DNA of 64,000 nt from an uncultured Mycoplasmatales bacterium (GTDB lineage Bacteria > Bacillota_I > Bacilli_A > Mycoplasmatales > Mycoplasmoidaceae): positions 20,350-84,349 of the forward strand of contig CAJTRF010000001.1 in the NCBI GenBank assembly GCA_910578525.1. Reading direction: 5' to 3'. The position numbers and the translations under genes were made by a program. The notes below the pieces were generated by a model. The model worked only from the letters and a program-made list of their open reading frames with translations. It was not told where the DNA came from and made no database searches. This document shows, piece by piece, positions 12,262-25,689 of this stretch (position 1 is the stretch's first letter; the number at the start of each line of letters is the position of its first letter).

Positions 12262-12267
12262 TATAAT
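12262..12267 (+). promoter_or_regulatory. Probable -10 box of the type III R-M locus
   Basis: A perfect TATAAT preceded by AT-rich sequence lies 86 bases upstream of the first mod ATG, in the 239-base gap after crcB. The -35 region is weak. An AAGGA at about 12337-12341 upstream of the ATG at 12353 is the likely ribosome-binding site. The rest of the gap shows nothing else I can support. Confidence 0.45.
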
Positions 12268-12352
12268 GGACTATGAATCACTTACAAATTACAATTTGAA
12301 ATATGAAATAACATAGTTTTAGTAGGTGAAATTTATAAGGAAAATATTAATT

Positions 12353-14018
<1,666 letters not shown>

Positions 14019-14043
14019 TTTTGAATTTACCCATCTAGAAATT

Positions 14044-15639
14044 ATGAATAATAAAAAAACAGTTAAAAATCTTTTAGAAAGACCTTCTGTAGTTAAACTT
14101 ATTAAAGAACTCGATAGAAAAAAAGATATCGGGGTTCTAAAAGAACCCAACTATAATTTTTTGCTTAAATTAATTAAAAAAGCTGATACAGAAGATGAAA
14201 TAATTAATATTTGTACTCTTGGTACAGATTATTATCAAACAGGATTGAAATTTTCACCAAAACTTGAACATGAAACAGATGATATTCATTATTTTAAAAA
14301 AAATAAAAATCTTTCCTTTAAACAAAATGATCTGAAGAATAACAAATTTGTAATTGGTGATAATTTTCATGCTCTTAAAAATTTGTTAATTACATATAGA
14401 AATAAAATTAATGTTATATACATTGATCCACCTTATGGATGTAATGATATGGGCGAAGGCGCAAAAGAAGCTTATGGAAACGAACATCTATCACGTGAAG
14501 ATTTATTATCTTCACTAAAACCAAGACTTGAATTAGCTAAACAATTACTTTCAAATGATGGAATAATTTTTTGTTCTATTGATGATATGAATCAAGCTTA
14601 TGTAAAATGTCTATTAGATCAAATTTTTTTGGAAAAAAATTTTATTATGAACATCAATAGAGTTCTTCCTGATGGTGATAACTCTTGAAAAATTTCTTTA
14701 AACCATGAATATTGTTTGTTTTACAAAAAAAATATACTTCCAGACTTTTTTGTATCAGCCGGCAATAATGAAGGTGATATGAAGTCGCGTTTGACCAAAA
14801 CAAGAAATGGTAAAAAATCATGTATTGTTTTTAAAAAAGGAACTAAAGCAGATTTTTTGAATAAAAAAATTTTTTCTGGAATAATAGGCGGAAAGAATGA
14901 ACCAATTGAAATAAAAGGTATCATGAAATTTGAAAATGGTGTATTACAAAACGATGTTGAATTAATTGCCGAATGATCAGCTTCTGGTGTTGTTAAAAAA
15001 TTAAATAATAATGAAATTGTTTATGATAACAAAGGACAGAAATATAAAGAGTTAAGGTTTGATAAAAACGGTAAACCATATGTAGTAAAATACAAGACTG
15101 TTGGAATTTTTAGAAGTTCTCAATTTTGGAATGATGATTCCTCGTTTGATAATATTTTCTCAGATTTTAATAAAAATGATAGAATGAAATTATTTAAAAA
15201 TCCTAAACCTGTTGCGTTTATAAAATCTTTAATTTCTTTACACCCAAAAAAAGATTCTATAGTTTTAGACTTTTATGCCGGTAGCGGAACAACTGGACAT
15301 GCTGTTCTTGAATTAAATAAGGAAGATAATGGAAATAGAAAATTTATTTTATGCACCAATAATGAAAACAACATTGCATACAATGTAACATATGAACGTT
15401 GCAAAAGGATTATGACCGGTAAATCATCTAATAATTCTAAATTTGATTGACAAAAAAATGCCCCACTTGGTGGCTCGTTAGATGTAATCGAAATAAAAGA
15501 AACATCTTCATCAGATCCTAAATCAATTGACAAAATAGATGAAACTGTTTATGAATTAGAAAAATTTACAAATATTAATAAAAAAATTGAGTGAGTTTGT
15601 TCGAATTTTGATATTACTACGAAAGAATTGGAGGAATAA
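14044..15639 (+). CDS. mod: Type III restriction-modification methyltransferase Mod (copy 2)
   Basis: A complete 531-residue beta-class N6-adenine methyltransferase, paralogue of the preceding gene. The N-terminus (KNLLERPSVVKLIKEL) matches copy 1 without the GA tract. The catalytic IDPPYGCNDMG and SAM-binding DFYAGSGTTGHAV motifs are intact. The N-terminal third and the last ~100 residues are close to copy 1, whereas the middle (about residues 200-380) is unrelated, as expected for a different DNA target. Trp codons at 14686-14688, 14974-14976 and 15448-15450 are TGA. It starts 25 bases after copy 1 and ends 3 bases before res, with the res ribosome-binding site (GGAGGA, 15630-15635) inside its 3' end. 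It is the copy currently able to pair with Res. Confidence 0.93.
15432..15625 (+). repeat. Direct repeat, copy B (3' end of mod copy 2)
   Basis: Partner of the repeat at 13811-14004. The likeness continues weakly past the stop codon into the sequence before the next gene. After copy A the bases GAATAATTTTGAA replace the GAATAATTTATG that starts res here, suggesting that the original duplication included the mod-res junction. Confidence 0.88.
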
Positions 15640-15642
15640 TTT

Positions 15643-17628
15643 ATGTATAAAAAAGCAATAGAATTACAAGAAAAAGCCATAAATGAAGTTATTAATTGAA
15701 TGCGAGTTCAAGATGATGTCACTTTTAAAGCGCCTACAGGAAGTGGAAAAACTTATATGATGTTTAAAATTATGGAAAGGTTATTAGAACAAGACAAAGA
15801 CATAATCTTTATAGTTTCATCTCTATCAAAAAGTGATCTTGCATATCAAAATCATGAAAAATTTACTTCATTTAGTAGAAATTCTTCTCTTGTTTTGCCA
15901 TATTACATAGAGGTTGAAACCACTTCTCAGCAAACACCATTTATACCTTTAGGTTATAATGTCTATTCATTAGGAAGAGATAAATATAAAAAAGGAACCA
16001 AATTAATGCAAGGTGCTTTTTTATCATTTATTGATGAAATTAAAAAGCATAATAAAAAAATTGTTTTAATTAAAGATGAGTGCCATCAAGCAACAAATAA
16101 TTTAGATCAATTAAAACAAAATTTTTGGAAAGTATTAAATTTATCTGCAACTCCAAGCGTCACACAAATTACTTGTCAAATATCCAATAAAGAAGCTGTT
16201 GATGCTAAATTAATTAAAAAAATATCATCCGATGTAAAAGATACAGATGATATTCGAGTAGCATTTAATAAACTAAAAGAAATTAAAAAGGAATACAATA
16301 ATAGTTTTCATATAAATCCGTGTTTAATTGTACAAATTTCAAATAAAGAAAATGGACAGGCTGAATTTGAAAATATCAAAAAAATATTAAGCGATGAATA
16401 CGTTGATTTTCAGTGAATGTATATAACTGGCGATTTAAAAAATAACGAAACAAATTCAGATATTGGAAAATTACCATTAAAAGAATGAAAAAATGAGGCT
16501 AAAATTTCAAACACCTTAGATGTTATTATTTTTAAAATGATGATAACCGAAGGGTGAGACATCCCTAGAGCTTGTATTTTATTTCAAGTAAGAGATTCTC
16601 AATCTAAGCAGATGGATGAACAAGTAATAGGACGAATACGTAGGAATCCAATATTACTTAATTGAGAAGATTTCGACGATAGACCAGATTTACAAGAATT
16701 GGCTACTACTTGCTGAGTTTGAGGAATTATTCCTAACTCTCTTAGATCATTTAAGAAAGTTAAAATTTATCCAGAAAAGAATTTTAAAGTTAAAACAACA
16801 ACTTTGAATAGTCTAAAAACAAAAAAGGAATTTAATTTAAAAAAATGACTTTCAACAAATAATAAAATTTCTTTAAATGATTTATTAGTTAAACCAACTA
16901 TTTTTGAATTATATAAAAGATGACAAAAAATAATGTATGACACAAAAGAAATGTGCTACCAATATATTAAAAATGTAGACGATTGATATAATGTATCGGT
17001 CAATATTGATGAAATTAATAAACAGAACATGTGTTACACTTCTGATTACAAAAAATCTATGTCATTAGGCGAGGAAGCTTCATTTCCTTCAGATTCATAC
17101 TATGAATTTTTAGAAGATATTAAAAATAGAACAAAAATATATAAATGAGTTTGAAGCCAAATTGACATAAATGGCGATTATGACCCAGAATACTCTTTTG
17201 ATAGTGAAGCTGAAAAGGAATTTGCAGACATTTTATTTGAAATATGTAATGATGAGCAATTAGAATTAAAAACTTGAGGAAAAAACTTTTATACTAATTC
17301 AAATATTAAATTTGAATATTGTTCAAACGATATCCATTCATCTTATCCGGATTTTATACTAAAAGACAAATTTAATAGAATCCACATTTTTGAGGCAAAA
17401 TCACTAAATGAAAAAAGTAATTCTTCAATTGATACACAAGAATATACTGATAAAATATTAAATTTAAAAAAATGCTATTTGCATTCATCTAGATTGACAG
17501 GTCAAATATTTTATATACCAATAAAATCAGGCAATAACTGAATAATTGAAAAATATGAGAATGGTAATATATCAACTTTCCATGGAAAAAGAGAATTAAA
17601 AAATTTTATAAAAACTAAACCAAATTAA
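15643..17628 (+). CDS. res: Type III restriction enzyme Res subunit
   Basis: The DNA translocase/endonuclease partner of Mod. It has 661 residues, compact compared with the 900 or more common for Res. Superfamily 2 helicase motifs appear in order: Walker A KAPTGSGKT (residues 29-37), the DEAD-like KDECH, LSATPS, and motif VI EQVIGRIRRNP. A C-terminal PD-(D/E)XK nuclease is visible: Asp570 in SYPDF, then Glu584 and Lys586 in FEAKS. The start at 15643 has a GGAGGA ribosome-binding site inside mod copy 2. A dozen or so TGA codons are Trp and no frameshift is seen, so the subunit looks intact. A hairpin at 17667-17702 probably ends the operon. Confidence 0.93.
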
Positions 17629-17666
17629 AGTAAACACTAAAATATTAGAACTGATTGCCAATTCAT

Positions 17667-17702
17667 ACAGATTTATTAAATTTAAACGTATAAATCTGTT
17701 TT
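17667..17702 (+). terminator. Probable rho-independent terminator after res
   Basis: A perfect 10-base inverted repeat, ACAGATTTAT (17667-17676) and ATAAATCTGT (17690-17699), has a 13-base loop and is followed by TTT. It lies 38 bases after the res stop. The stem is AT-rich, as usual for this genome. The remaining gap to holA (17703-17802) shows only a short reverse-strand open stretch of about 30 codons of no known identity. Confidence 0.6.
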
Positions 17703-17802
17703 GATATCAAAATTAAAATATTGTTTAAATGAATCATCAATATGCTCTCAAACATAATAATGTTTTAAAAATACTAATAGTTATGTTGTTAGTAAATATT
17801 AT

Positions 17803-18702
17803 TTATAAATTTACAGATGAGATTAAATACTTTAAACCTTGATAAGAATCAATTAAACCTTTTTTAATATTGCAGTCTAAATCAAAGAAAGCATCTTCAA
17901 TTTTTTCTATTTTAGATAAAGGTATTTTATAAACATAAGACAATTGTTTAGCTTGGTATGGTGTAATTTTTAATTCCTTTACTGTAGCATCAACATTAGA
18001 AGAGGCGGTGATTGCTTTTTTAAAAAGTTTTATCTTAAACAATTGAGTAGCCATTATTTGAATGATTTCGATTGGTTGATGTTTTAAATTTATTAAATTT
18101 TCATATAAATTAATGCAAATGTCAATATTATTTTGTAACAAATAATTAATTAATGAAAAAACGTTTGATTCACCATTATCAATTAAAATTTCATCAATAT
18201 GTTTTTTTGTAATTAATTTACCTTCAGAATAAATTAATAATTTATTCAATTCATTCTTAATCATTAAATAGTTGTCGGGCAAACAATCAACTAAATAGTT
18301 ATATGTTTGATAATTGTTAGTTTTAACTTTTAATTCATCAGAAATAACCTTTATTTCTTTTGCTTTATTGAAAGCATTAATTTGTGTTTTCTTAATAGTC
18401 TTAATCTTTTTATTTTTAATACTTGGATTAAAATTGTCTAACTTATCATTTTTAACAAAACAATAAACTTCAATTTCATAATTAGCTAAATAATTAATTA
18501 ATACAGATGCTTTTTCATCTTCATCTAACAAGAAAGTTGAATCATAAATAAAGATAGCATCTGGTTGGTTAAATAAAGATATTTGATTTAGTTCATCATA
18601 AATTGATGAAACATCATCTAAATAATTGATTTTCAATGGATTATTAAATTTAAGGTCTTGGTGATTGATTTGATCCAAATCATTACCATAATAAATTACC
18701 AT
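17803..18702 (-). CDS. holA: DNA polymerase III delta subunit
   Basis: The 299-residue clamp-loader delta subunit, which opens the sliding clamp. It belongs to the diverged mycoplasma HolA type: an N-terminal region starting VIYYGNDLDQIN, an IFIYDSTFLLDEDEK segment matching the degenerate AAA+ fold, a middle lid region (YLVDCLPDNYLMIKNELNKL) and the C-terminal collar domain (ITPYQAKQLSYVYKIPLSKI), where delta proteins are best conserved. It overlaps the end of the ComEC-like gene by 7 bases, an adjacency of comEC and holA seen in other Firmicutes and mycoplasmas. Identification rests on the pattern and on this neighbour. Confidence 0.82.
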   Translation of the reverse strand: MVIYYGNDLDQINHQDLKFNNPLKINYLDDVSSIYDELNQISLFNQPDAIFIYDSTFLLDEDEKASVLINYLANYEIEVYCFVKNDKLDNFNPSIKNKKIKTIKKTQINAFNKAKEIKVISDELKVKTNNYQTYNYLVDCLPDNYLMIKNELNKLLIYSEGKLITKKHIDEILIDNGESNVFSLINYLLQNNIDICINLYENLINLKHQPIEIIQIMATQLFKIKLFKKAITASSNVDATVKELKITPYQAKQLSYVYKIPLSKIEKIEDAFFDLDCNIKKGLIDSYQGLKYLISSVNL

Positions 18703-19790
18703 GAATATTTAATCTTTTTATATGTAATCATTATAGTAATAAAACACAATAGATAATAAGCACAATTAAATCATTTATTTTGAAAAGAAAATATTACCAT
18801 AATGTTAATAACATTAAATCCATTGACAACCATAAACGCTAATTGAGTTATAAAATTGTGAATTGGTGATAAAAATCAAATGTATCAAAAGAAAAAGAAA
18901 TAAATAAACACAAAACAAAAAAAATAACTGAAAATAAATGAGTTAATTACAGCCAATAAAGAAATTTCCTTATTTATTGACAATACAAAAGGTAAACTTA
19001 AAATAATCGCCACTATGTTCATCAATACTTTCTCTAATATAAAATTCTTGATTTCCAATGAAGATACATAAATTATTCCAAATGTGCAAATATAACTCAA
19101 TGCATAGCTTAATGAAAAACAAACTGAAGGAAAACAAAATAAACAAAACACACCTGCCATTGCAGTAAATTCATAGTCTCCTTTACATCTCCTTGATGTA
19201 AGTTTAGAGAAAACCATTGTTAAAAACACTCTAAAAACACTCATAGAAAAGTTAAGGATAAAACTGTAAAAGAAAAATATTATTAAATTAATTGCTAAGC
19301 CAATTTTTGGAACTTTTTTAAAAATAAATTCCACTAACTTTCTAATAAACATTAAATGAAATCCGCTGATTACTATCAAATATACAATTGATAGACTAAT
19401 CATCTTTTTGTATAAATAGTATGATTCATCTACTTTAATGTTTAAAATCATTAATTTAATGAATGAACTAGTTAAAGGATCATATTTATTATCTAAATAA
19501 TTACTCATTAAATCTCTAACTGAAAAACCTTGTTTTTCGTTTATTAAATTAACAAAGTAAACTAAAAAATTAAAATCTTTAATTAAGAAATAAATAATTG
19601 AAGGAATAAAAGATAATATTGAAAATATCAAAATTAATTTTAATTTTAACTTGTTATATCATGCATATACAAACGGTATTGTTAATAAAAGAATATAAAT
19701 GGCATCTTTAAAAATTATTAGCATGATAATTACTGCTAACATCAGTAAAAATAAAAAATGATAATTCTTTTTTAACCTCTTGTCAATCAT
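18696..19790 (-). CDS. comEC: ComEC/Rec2-like DNA channel protein, reduced
   Basis: A 364-residue, very hydrophobic protein with about ten membrane segments, matching only the central Competence domain of ComEC, the channel that brings single-stranded DNA across the membrane. The tell-tale IVISGFHLMFIRKLVEF, matching the family's SG-L/F-H motif, is at about residues 140-160. Both the usual N-terminal OB-like domain and the C-terminal metallo-beta-lactamase domain are absent. The start at 19790 gives a Lys/Arg-rich cytoplasmic end (MIDKRLKKNYHF). It lies between ffh and holA. It might import DNA for nucleotide salvage, but the nuclease step would have to come from elsewhere. Confidence 0.8.
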
Positions 19791-19817
19791 TTATTTATTA
19801 ATTTTTAATTAATATAA

Positions 19818-19848
19818 AATAAAACCAGGAAAAACCTTTCCTAGTTTT
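19818..19848 (-). terminator. Probable terminator after ffh
   Basis: On the minus strand AAAACTAGGAAA pairs with TTTCCTGGTTTT around a short loop, with one mispair, and runs into TTTTATTTT. It sits 28 bases beyond the ffh stop and just before comEC, so it would separate the ffh operon from comEC-holA. Confidence 0.6.
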
Positions 19849-19876
19849 GTATGAAATTTTTTCAAAAATTTTTTAA

Positions 19877-21220
19877 TTAATTTCCAAAATTTTTCAAAAT
19901 GCTTTGCGGGTTTTTCCCTTTTTTTAGCATTGAACCTATTTGGTCCATCTTTTTCTTAGATTGTTCAAATTCATTTAACATTTTATTTAATTCATCAGGT
20001 TTTCTACCTGAACCTTTAATAATTCTTGTTCTTCTAGATAATGAACGACGAATTAAAGATGGGTTTCTTCTTTCTTTTAATGTCATTGAATTCATTAATA
20101 TCTTTCAGACTCTCATCTTTTCTTCAGCAGCATTTATTTGACTTTCAGAAATTTTAGCGGTTCCTGGCATCATTTTCATAACAGAATCTAATGAACCTAA
20201 TTTATTCATCTGTTGAACTTGTCATAACAAGTCCTCAAGATCCATTTTTCCTGATAACATTCTTAAAATAGTTTTCTTCCCTCTATCTTCATCGATGACA
20301 TCAGAAGCTTTTTCAGCTAAAGTCATAATATCACCTAAACCTAAAATTCTATCTGCCATTCTTTCAGGATAGAATAAATCTATTGAACCTACTTTTTCAC
20401 CAACACCAGTCATTTTAATAGGAACATTTAATAAAGATGCTAAAGATAAAGCAACACCAGCTTTAGCATCTGAATCTAATTTTGTAATGATAATTCCTGT
20501 TAAATTTAATTTGTTATTAAATTCTTGAGCAACATTAATCATGTCTTGCCCGCTCATAGCATCAACTACTAATAAAATATCTGTTGGATTTATTGTCTTT
20601 TTAAGATCAATTAATTCTTGAATTAATTTTTCATCAGTTTGTAATCTACCAGCAGTATCAAAAACAATAAAATCATTGCCATTGTTCTTAGCTAATTCAA
20701 GTGCTTCAATTGCAGTTTGTCTTGGGTTTTGAGTTCCATGGTCATAGAAATCAACTTTAATTTCATCAGCTAATTGTTTTAATTGATCAATAGCACCTGG
20801 TCTATAAATATCTAAACCAACCATTAAAGGTTTAACAGCGTTTTTATTTCTGAAATAATTAGATAATTTTGCAGCTGTTGTTGTTTTACCAGAACCTTGT
20901 AAACCAACCATCATAATTTTTGTAGGTTTTCCAAGATTTATTGGTTTTTGTTCTTTACCTAGTATTTCAATTAATTCTTTTTTAATAACATTTAATAAGA
21001 ATTGTTCAGGATCTGTTTTTGAATCTATAACTTTATCTACTACTTTAGATTTAATACTTTTAATAAAGTTTTTTACAACAATTAATGAAACATCAGAATC
21101 CATCAAAACAATTCTAATTTGTTTTAAAACTTCAGCAACATCTTCTTCAGTAATTGTGTTGTTGATAAGTTTTTTCTTCATGTGCTTAAGCACAATGGAA
21201 CTAATTTTTGTATTTAGCAT
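19877..21220 (-). CDS. ffh: Signal recognition particle protein Ffh (SRP54)
   Basis: The GTPase that binds signal sequences and SRP RNA and delivers ribosomes to the membrane. It has 447 residues. The N-domain helices are followed by the G-domain P-loop GLQGSGKTT (residues 107-115), DTAGRLQTD, TKLDSDAKAG and GVGEKVGSIDLF. The Met-rich M domain closes the protein, with the RNA-binding region SLSRRTRIIKGSGRK. The TGA at 20222-20224 is Trp, so the M domain belongs to the same protein. It lies 7 bases after tyrS. No SRP RNA gene was seen here. Confidence 0.97.
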
Positions 21221-21227
21221 ATTAGTT

Positions 21228-22457
21228 TCAATTAATTAAGAAGTAATTCTTCTTTCCCTTTTTAATATATGAAAATTTATTGTCAATTGAGTTTTCTTTA
21301 TCAACATTAAAATTAATATCTTCAATTAATTGTCCATTAATTGAAATAGATTTTGATTGAACCAAAGTTCTTGCATTTGACTTAGAAGGACAAACTCCTA
21401 ATTCAACTAATACATCAAGAATATTAGTTGATTTATTTAATGTAATTGAAGGAGTGCTAGATAAAGCATCGTATAGATCATTGTGAGACAATGAAGTGAT
21501 TTCTCCTGAAAATAATTTAGCAGAAATTTCTTCACATTTAGTTGCTACATCTTGTCCATGAATATCTTTTACAATTTCAAAAGCAAGTCTCTTTTGCGCT
21601 GCTTTTTTAAATGATGCTTCATTATGAACATTCATAATTGAATTAATTTCATCAACAGAAATAAATGTTAAAGCAAGTAAAAGTTTTTTAACGTCTGCAT
21701 CTGTTTGATTAACTAGGAATTGATACATTTGATAAGGAGAAGTAATTGAAGAATCTAAATAGATTGCTCCTTTTTCTGACTTACCAAATTTAGTACCATC
21801 TTCTTTAGTTAATAAATTAATTGTTAAACCAAGAGCATTATTGTCATCACCACAAACTTTTCTAATCATTTCAATACCTGTGGTAATGTTTCCCCATTGA
21901 TCGCTACCACCAATTTGCATTCAAACATTATGATTCTTGTATAAATTTAAGAAATCGTAACCTTGAATAAGGTTATATGAGAATTCAGCATATGAGATAC
22001 CAGACTCTAATCTACCTTTAATAATTTCTTTTTCCAATAAATAATTAACATTAATTAATTTACCAACATCTCTTAGAAATTGCAAGATGTTCATGTCTTT
22101 ATAAAAGTCATAGTTGTTAACTATTTCACAATCAAATAAACTTTTAATTTGATTCGTTAAACATTCTATGTTATTTTTAATAACATCTAATGGTAATACT
22201 TTTCTTTCTGCTTTTTTACCTGATGGATCACCAATTAATCCTGTTGCTCCACCAATTAAAATGTATGGTTTAAAACCAGCTTTTGCTAATCTATTAATGG
22301 TAATTAATGTGTAATAATTACCTAAATGCATAGATTTAAATGAAGGGTCTACACCAACATAAACACTAGGTTTATTCTTAATAAACTCTTCTAATTTCTT
22401 TTCGTTAGTGATATTGTTGATAACATTTCTTTGTTTCAACTCATCAAAGATAGTCAT
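21228..22457 (-). CDS. tyrS: Tyrosyl-tRNA synthetase
   Basis: Charges tRNA-Tyr. It has 409 residues, normal for the bacterial class I enzyme. The HIGH-like motif is PSFKSMHLGNY, the tyrosine-binding GGSDQWGN follows, and the KMSKS-like motif is KFGKS. The C-terminal S4-type RNA-binding domain is recognisable (VCPSKSNARTLVQSKSISIN). One TGA Trp falls at 21921-21923. The gene is followed closely by ffh, with the partition-like gene upstream. No T-box leader is visible. Confidence 0.97.
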
Positions 22458-22482
22458 GCTTATAAATATTATATTTTAGTTA

Positions 22483-23124
22483 TTAGATAGTTTTAATAAT
22501 TTCATCTAAAATGATTGCAAAATCACTTCATGGGTTCTTTTCAAGAAAGATTCTTGAAGTTTTTAAATTTTTATTTAATTGGTTGTTATATGGAATTACA
22601 TAAACTAAAGTTTTAAATGTTTTTCTTAAAGTTAATAAATTTGATAAATGAATTGAGTTGTTTTTATCATAACCATTAAGAATAATACAAGAAAGTTTAG
22701 GGCGTGCTTCACCAGAAGAATTTTTGATAAAAGATAAATCTTTTAATACTTGATCTGAATTAAAATGATTAGCATTGTAAATCAAAATAACATCTGTTGA
22801 AATCGATAATATTAGTTGATTGTAATTGACATCAACTAATGATGATTCAATAAAACAATATGCTTTCTTTTTTGAAACATAGTTAACATTCTTAAGAAAC
22901 AATTTCTTTTTTGCAATTAGATCTTTTTCACGTTTAATGTTTTTATCAGCATTAACATAATATACAGATAAATTCTTATTTATCTTTTCTTGTGATTCAA
23001 TACTAGGAGACTGAGAAATAATAACAGTGTTATTTGATTTTGATGAAATTTTAAGTGCTAGATTATAAATTAGTGTATTCTTTCCAACCTCTGCTTGGTC
23101 ACTGTAAATAAAAACCTTTTTCAT
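22483..23124 (-). CDS. ParA/Soj-like protein with degenerate Walker A
   Basis: A 213-residue protein in the place where soj/parA follows gidA-gidB in many bacteria. The beginning, KKVFIYSDQAEVGKNTLIYNLAL, aligns with the ParA start, but the usual KGGVGKTT is replaced by QAEVGKNT. The signature Lys of the deviant Walker motif is missing, while the GK pair remains. The middle strand DVILIYNANHFNSDQV and the ending SCIILNGYDKN match ParA strands. No parB follows; tyrS comes next. It may be a diverged segregation ATPase or may have lost ATP hydrolysis. The call rests on position plus partial motif. Confidence 0.62.
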
Positions 23125-23126
23125 AC

Positions 23127-23825
23127 TTATGCATTCTTAATAATCTTTGTTCATTCCCTAGGATAAACATGATTAGTTTTTTTATTTTTCTTAAAAATTA
23201 AAACATTATGAATTACATCATTTAATGATGTAAATGTTAATATTTCTTTTGAAACATCTAATGCAGACATTAATTGATTTAGTCCATTCGTTTCATTTTT
23301 ATAGTTAACAGACTTTGGAACAATTATTTGCCCACCCACTTTTGCATAAGGGGTTGATAATTCTAACATTACTTTAATACTAGCAACAGCTCTTGAAGTT
23401 ACTAAATCAAACATTTCTCTTTCATTTGGTCTAATTATTTCTGCACGCTTAGTAATTACTTTAACATTTTTTAAATCCAATTCTTTAATTAATTCATTTA
23501 AAAAAATAGTCTTTTTGTTATTTGATTCAATAATAGTTAAGTTTATGTGTGGGTATAAGATTTTTAAAACAATTCCTGGAATTCCACTACCACTACCAAT
23601 ATCTAATAAAGAATTGATTTTATTAAAATCAACTGTTTTGTAGGGAATGATTGATTCATAAAAATATGAACCATATATTTTTGCTTCATCATCTAATCTA
23701 GTTAAGTTAACTTTTTTATTGTATTCTCTTAAAAAAACTTTGTATAGTTCTATTTGATTGATTCAATTTGAATCAATATCTTTGAATACATCTTTAACAC
23801 TTTTAATAAATTCTTCTTTATTCAT
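23127..23825 (-). CDS. rsmG: 16S rRNA m7G527 methyltransferase RsmG (GidB)
   Basis: Methylates G527 of 16S rRNA (E. coli numbering) using SAM. It has 232 residues. The SAM-binding motif is LLDIGSGSGIPGIVLKIL; other family parts are KKTIFLNELIKEL, DLVTSRAVASI and VGGQIIVPKS. Trp codons near 23762 and 23154 are TGA. The ATG at 23825 lies within the 3' end of mnmG (8-base overlap), and the stop is 2 bases before the ParA-like start, giving a coupled mnmG-rsmG-parA trio. Confidence 0.95.
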
Positions 23826-25653
23826 TATCTAAATAATACTTGATTGCAACTAAATCTGTTAAATTAATTCCACTAATTCTTTGAGCTTGTCCTAAAGTTA
23901 AAGGCCTAATTCTATTTAATTTATCAATCGCTTCTAATGATAAATGTTTTACTGCTTTAAAATCTTTGATTTTAGAGATATCAATTAATTCATATTGATT
24001 AGCTCGATCAATATATTTATTTTGATTTTTAATATAACCTTCAAATTTTACTTTAATTTCTATTTTTTTAATTGAATTTAAAGTCAAATTTTTTAACTGG
24101 TTTGGTTTTAAAATTTGTTTTAATTTAACTTCAGGACGTTTCAAAAGATCATAAAGATTGTGACTACTATTTCCAAACTTCTTAGATAAACCTTTGATAT
24201 AACTTAATTTATGTGATCTTAAAAAACTAATAGTTTTTTTAATTAACTTATCTTGAGTTAAATAAAGGTTATAGTGTTTTTTGTTTATTAAACCAACCTT
24301 GTAACCATACTTAATTAATCTATCATCAGCGTTATCATTTCTTAATAATAACCTGTGCTCAGCACGACTTGTTAACAAACGATATGGATCATTAACACCT
24401 TTTGTAACAATGTCATCAATTAAAACTCCAATATAAGCTTCATTCCTTTTAAGGATTAATGGTTTTTTATTTTTTAAAGAATTAATAGCATTAATTCCTG
24501 CAATTAATCCTTGGCAAGCCGCTTCTTCATAACCACTTGTACCATTAACTTGTCCTGCAAAGTATAAACCTTTGATTAATTTTGATTCTAATGATGGTCA
24601 TAATTCTCTTGCATCAATTGCATCATACTCAATTGCATAAGCATACTTTTTAAATTTAGCACGCTTTAATCCAACTATTGAATGAACAAATTTTTCTTGA
24701 ACATCTTTTGGTAAAGATGTAGAAAGCCCTTGTAGATACATAGTATCTAGGCTCATAGACTCTGGTTCAATAAATACTTGGTGTCTAGGTTTATCAGCAA
24801 ATCTAATAATCTTATCTTCAATACTTGGACAATATCTTGGTCCTATTCCATGAATTTGTCCAGAATACATTGCAGATTTATGAATGTTATCTTTAATTAT
24901 TTTGTGTGTTTGTGCATTAGTGTATGTTAAAAAACAAACTTGTTGTTTGTTTAATGGGACATAACGTGGATGAAAATGTGAAAAACAGTATTTACCTTTT
25001 GTACCTGTTTCAATTTGCATTTCATCATAATCAATAGAATCTTTATAGATTCTAGGAGGGGTTCCCGTTTTTAATCTAATAATTGTGAATCCTAAATCTT
25101 TTAGTTGACCAGATAATGTTTCACTACGTTTGTGATGATTAGGCCCCTCTGATTGTTTTATATCACCAATATGAGTAATAGCCTTCATGTAAGTCCCTGA
25201 AGTAATAATTACTTTAGAACAACTAAAATTTTTATTTGTAGTCTTTACACCAACAACTTTTTTGTTTTCAATAATTAATTCTTTAACTTCAGTTTCTAAC
25301 AAAGTTAAATATTTATTCTTTTTAATTTGATTAATAAATCAGTTGTGATAACTAATTTTATCAATTTGAGCACGTAGCGCTCATACACCAGCTCCTTTAG
25401 AGCTATTTAATAATTTCATTTGCAATTGGTTAGCGTCTGTTGCAATTCCTTGCATTCCACCCAAAGCATCTATTTCTCTAGTAACTACTCCTTTAGCCGG
25501 TCCACCAATTGAAGGATTACAAGGAGTTTCAGCAACTGAATCAGCTGAAAGAGTACACATTAATGTTTTGTAACCTAAATTCGCACAAGCAAAAGCCGCT
25601 TCTGTACCAGCGTGTCCTGCACCAATTACAATAACATCAAAATCATTTTTCAT
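23818..25653 (-). CDS. mnmG: tRNA uridine-34 carboxymethylaminomethyl enzyme MnmG (GidA)
   Basis: With MnmE it modifies the wobble uridine of several tRNAs. At 611 residues it has the family length. It begins with the FAD-binding VIGAGHAGTEAAFACANLG (residues 9-27) and continues with CNPSIGGPAKG, LRLKTGTPPR-like RLKTGTPPRIY, and the C-terminal helical domain with TSRAEHRLLLRNDNAD and LTLGQAQRISGI. TGA Trp codons interrupt the apparent frame at several places only. It sits between the hexomutase gene and rsmG, on the same strand. Confidence 0.97.
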
Positions 25654-25689
25654 ATGATGTTATTAATTATATATTTTTAGAAATATATA

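Noticed and set aside
17703..17802. Reverse-strand open stretch of about 30 codons after res, perhaps a gene remnant
   Set aside because: It is too short, with no start codon or recognisable family, and overlaps the terminator hairpin region.
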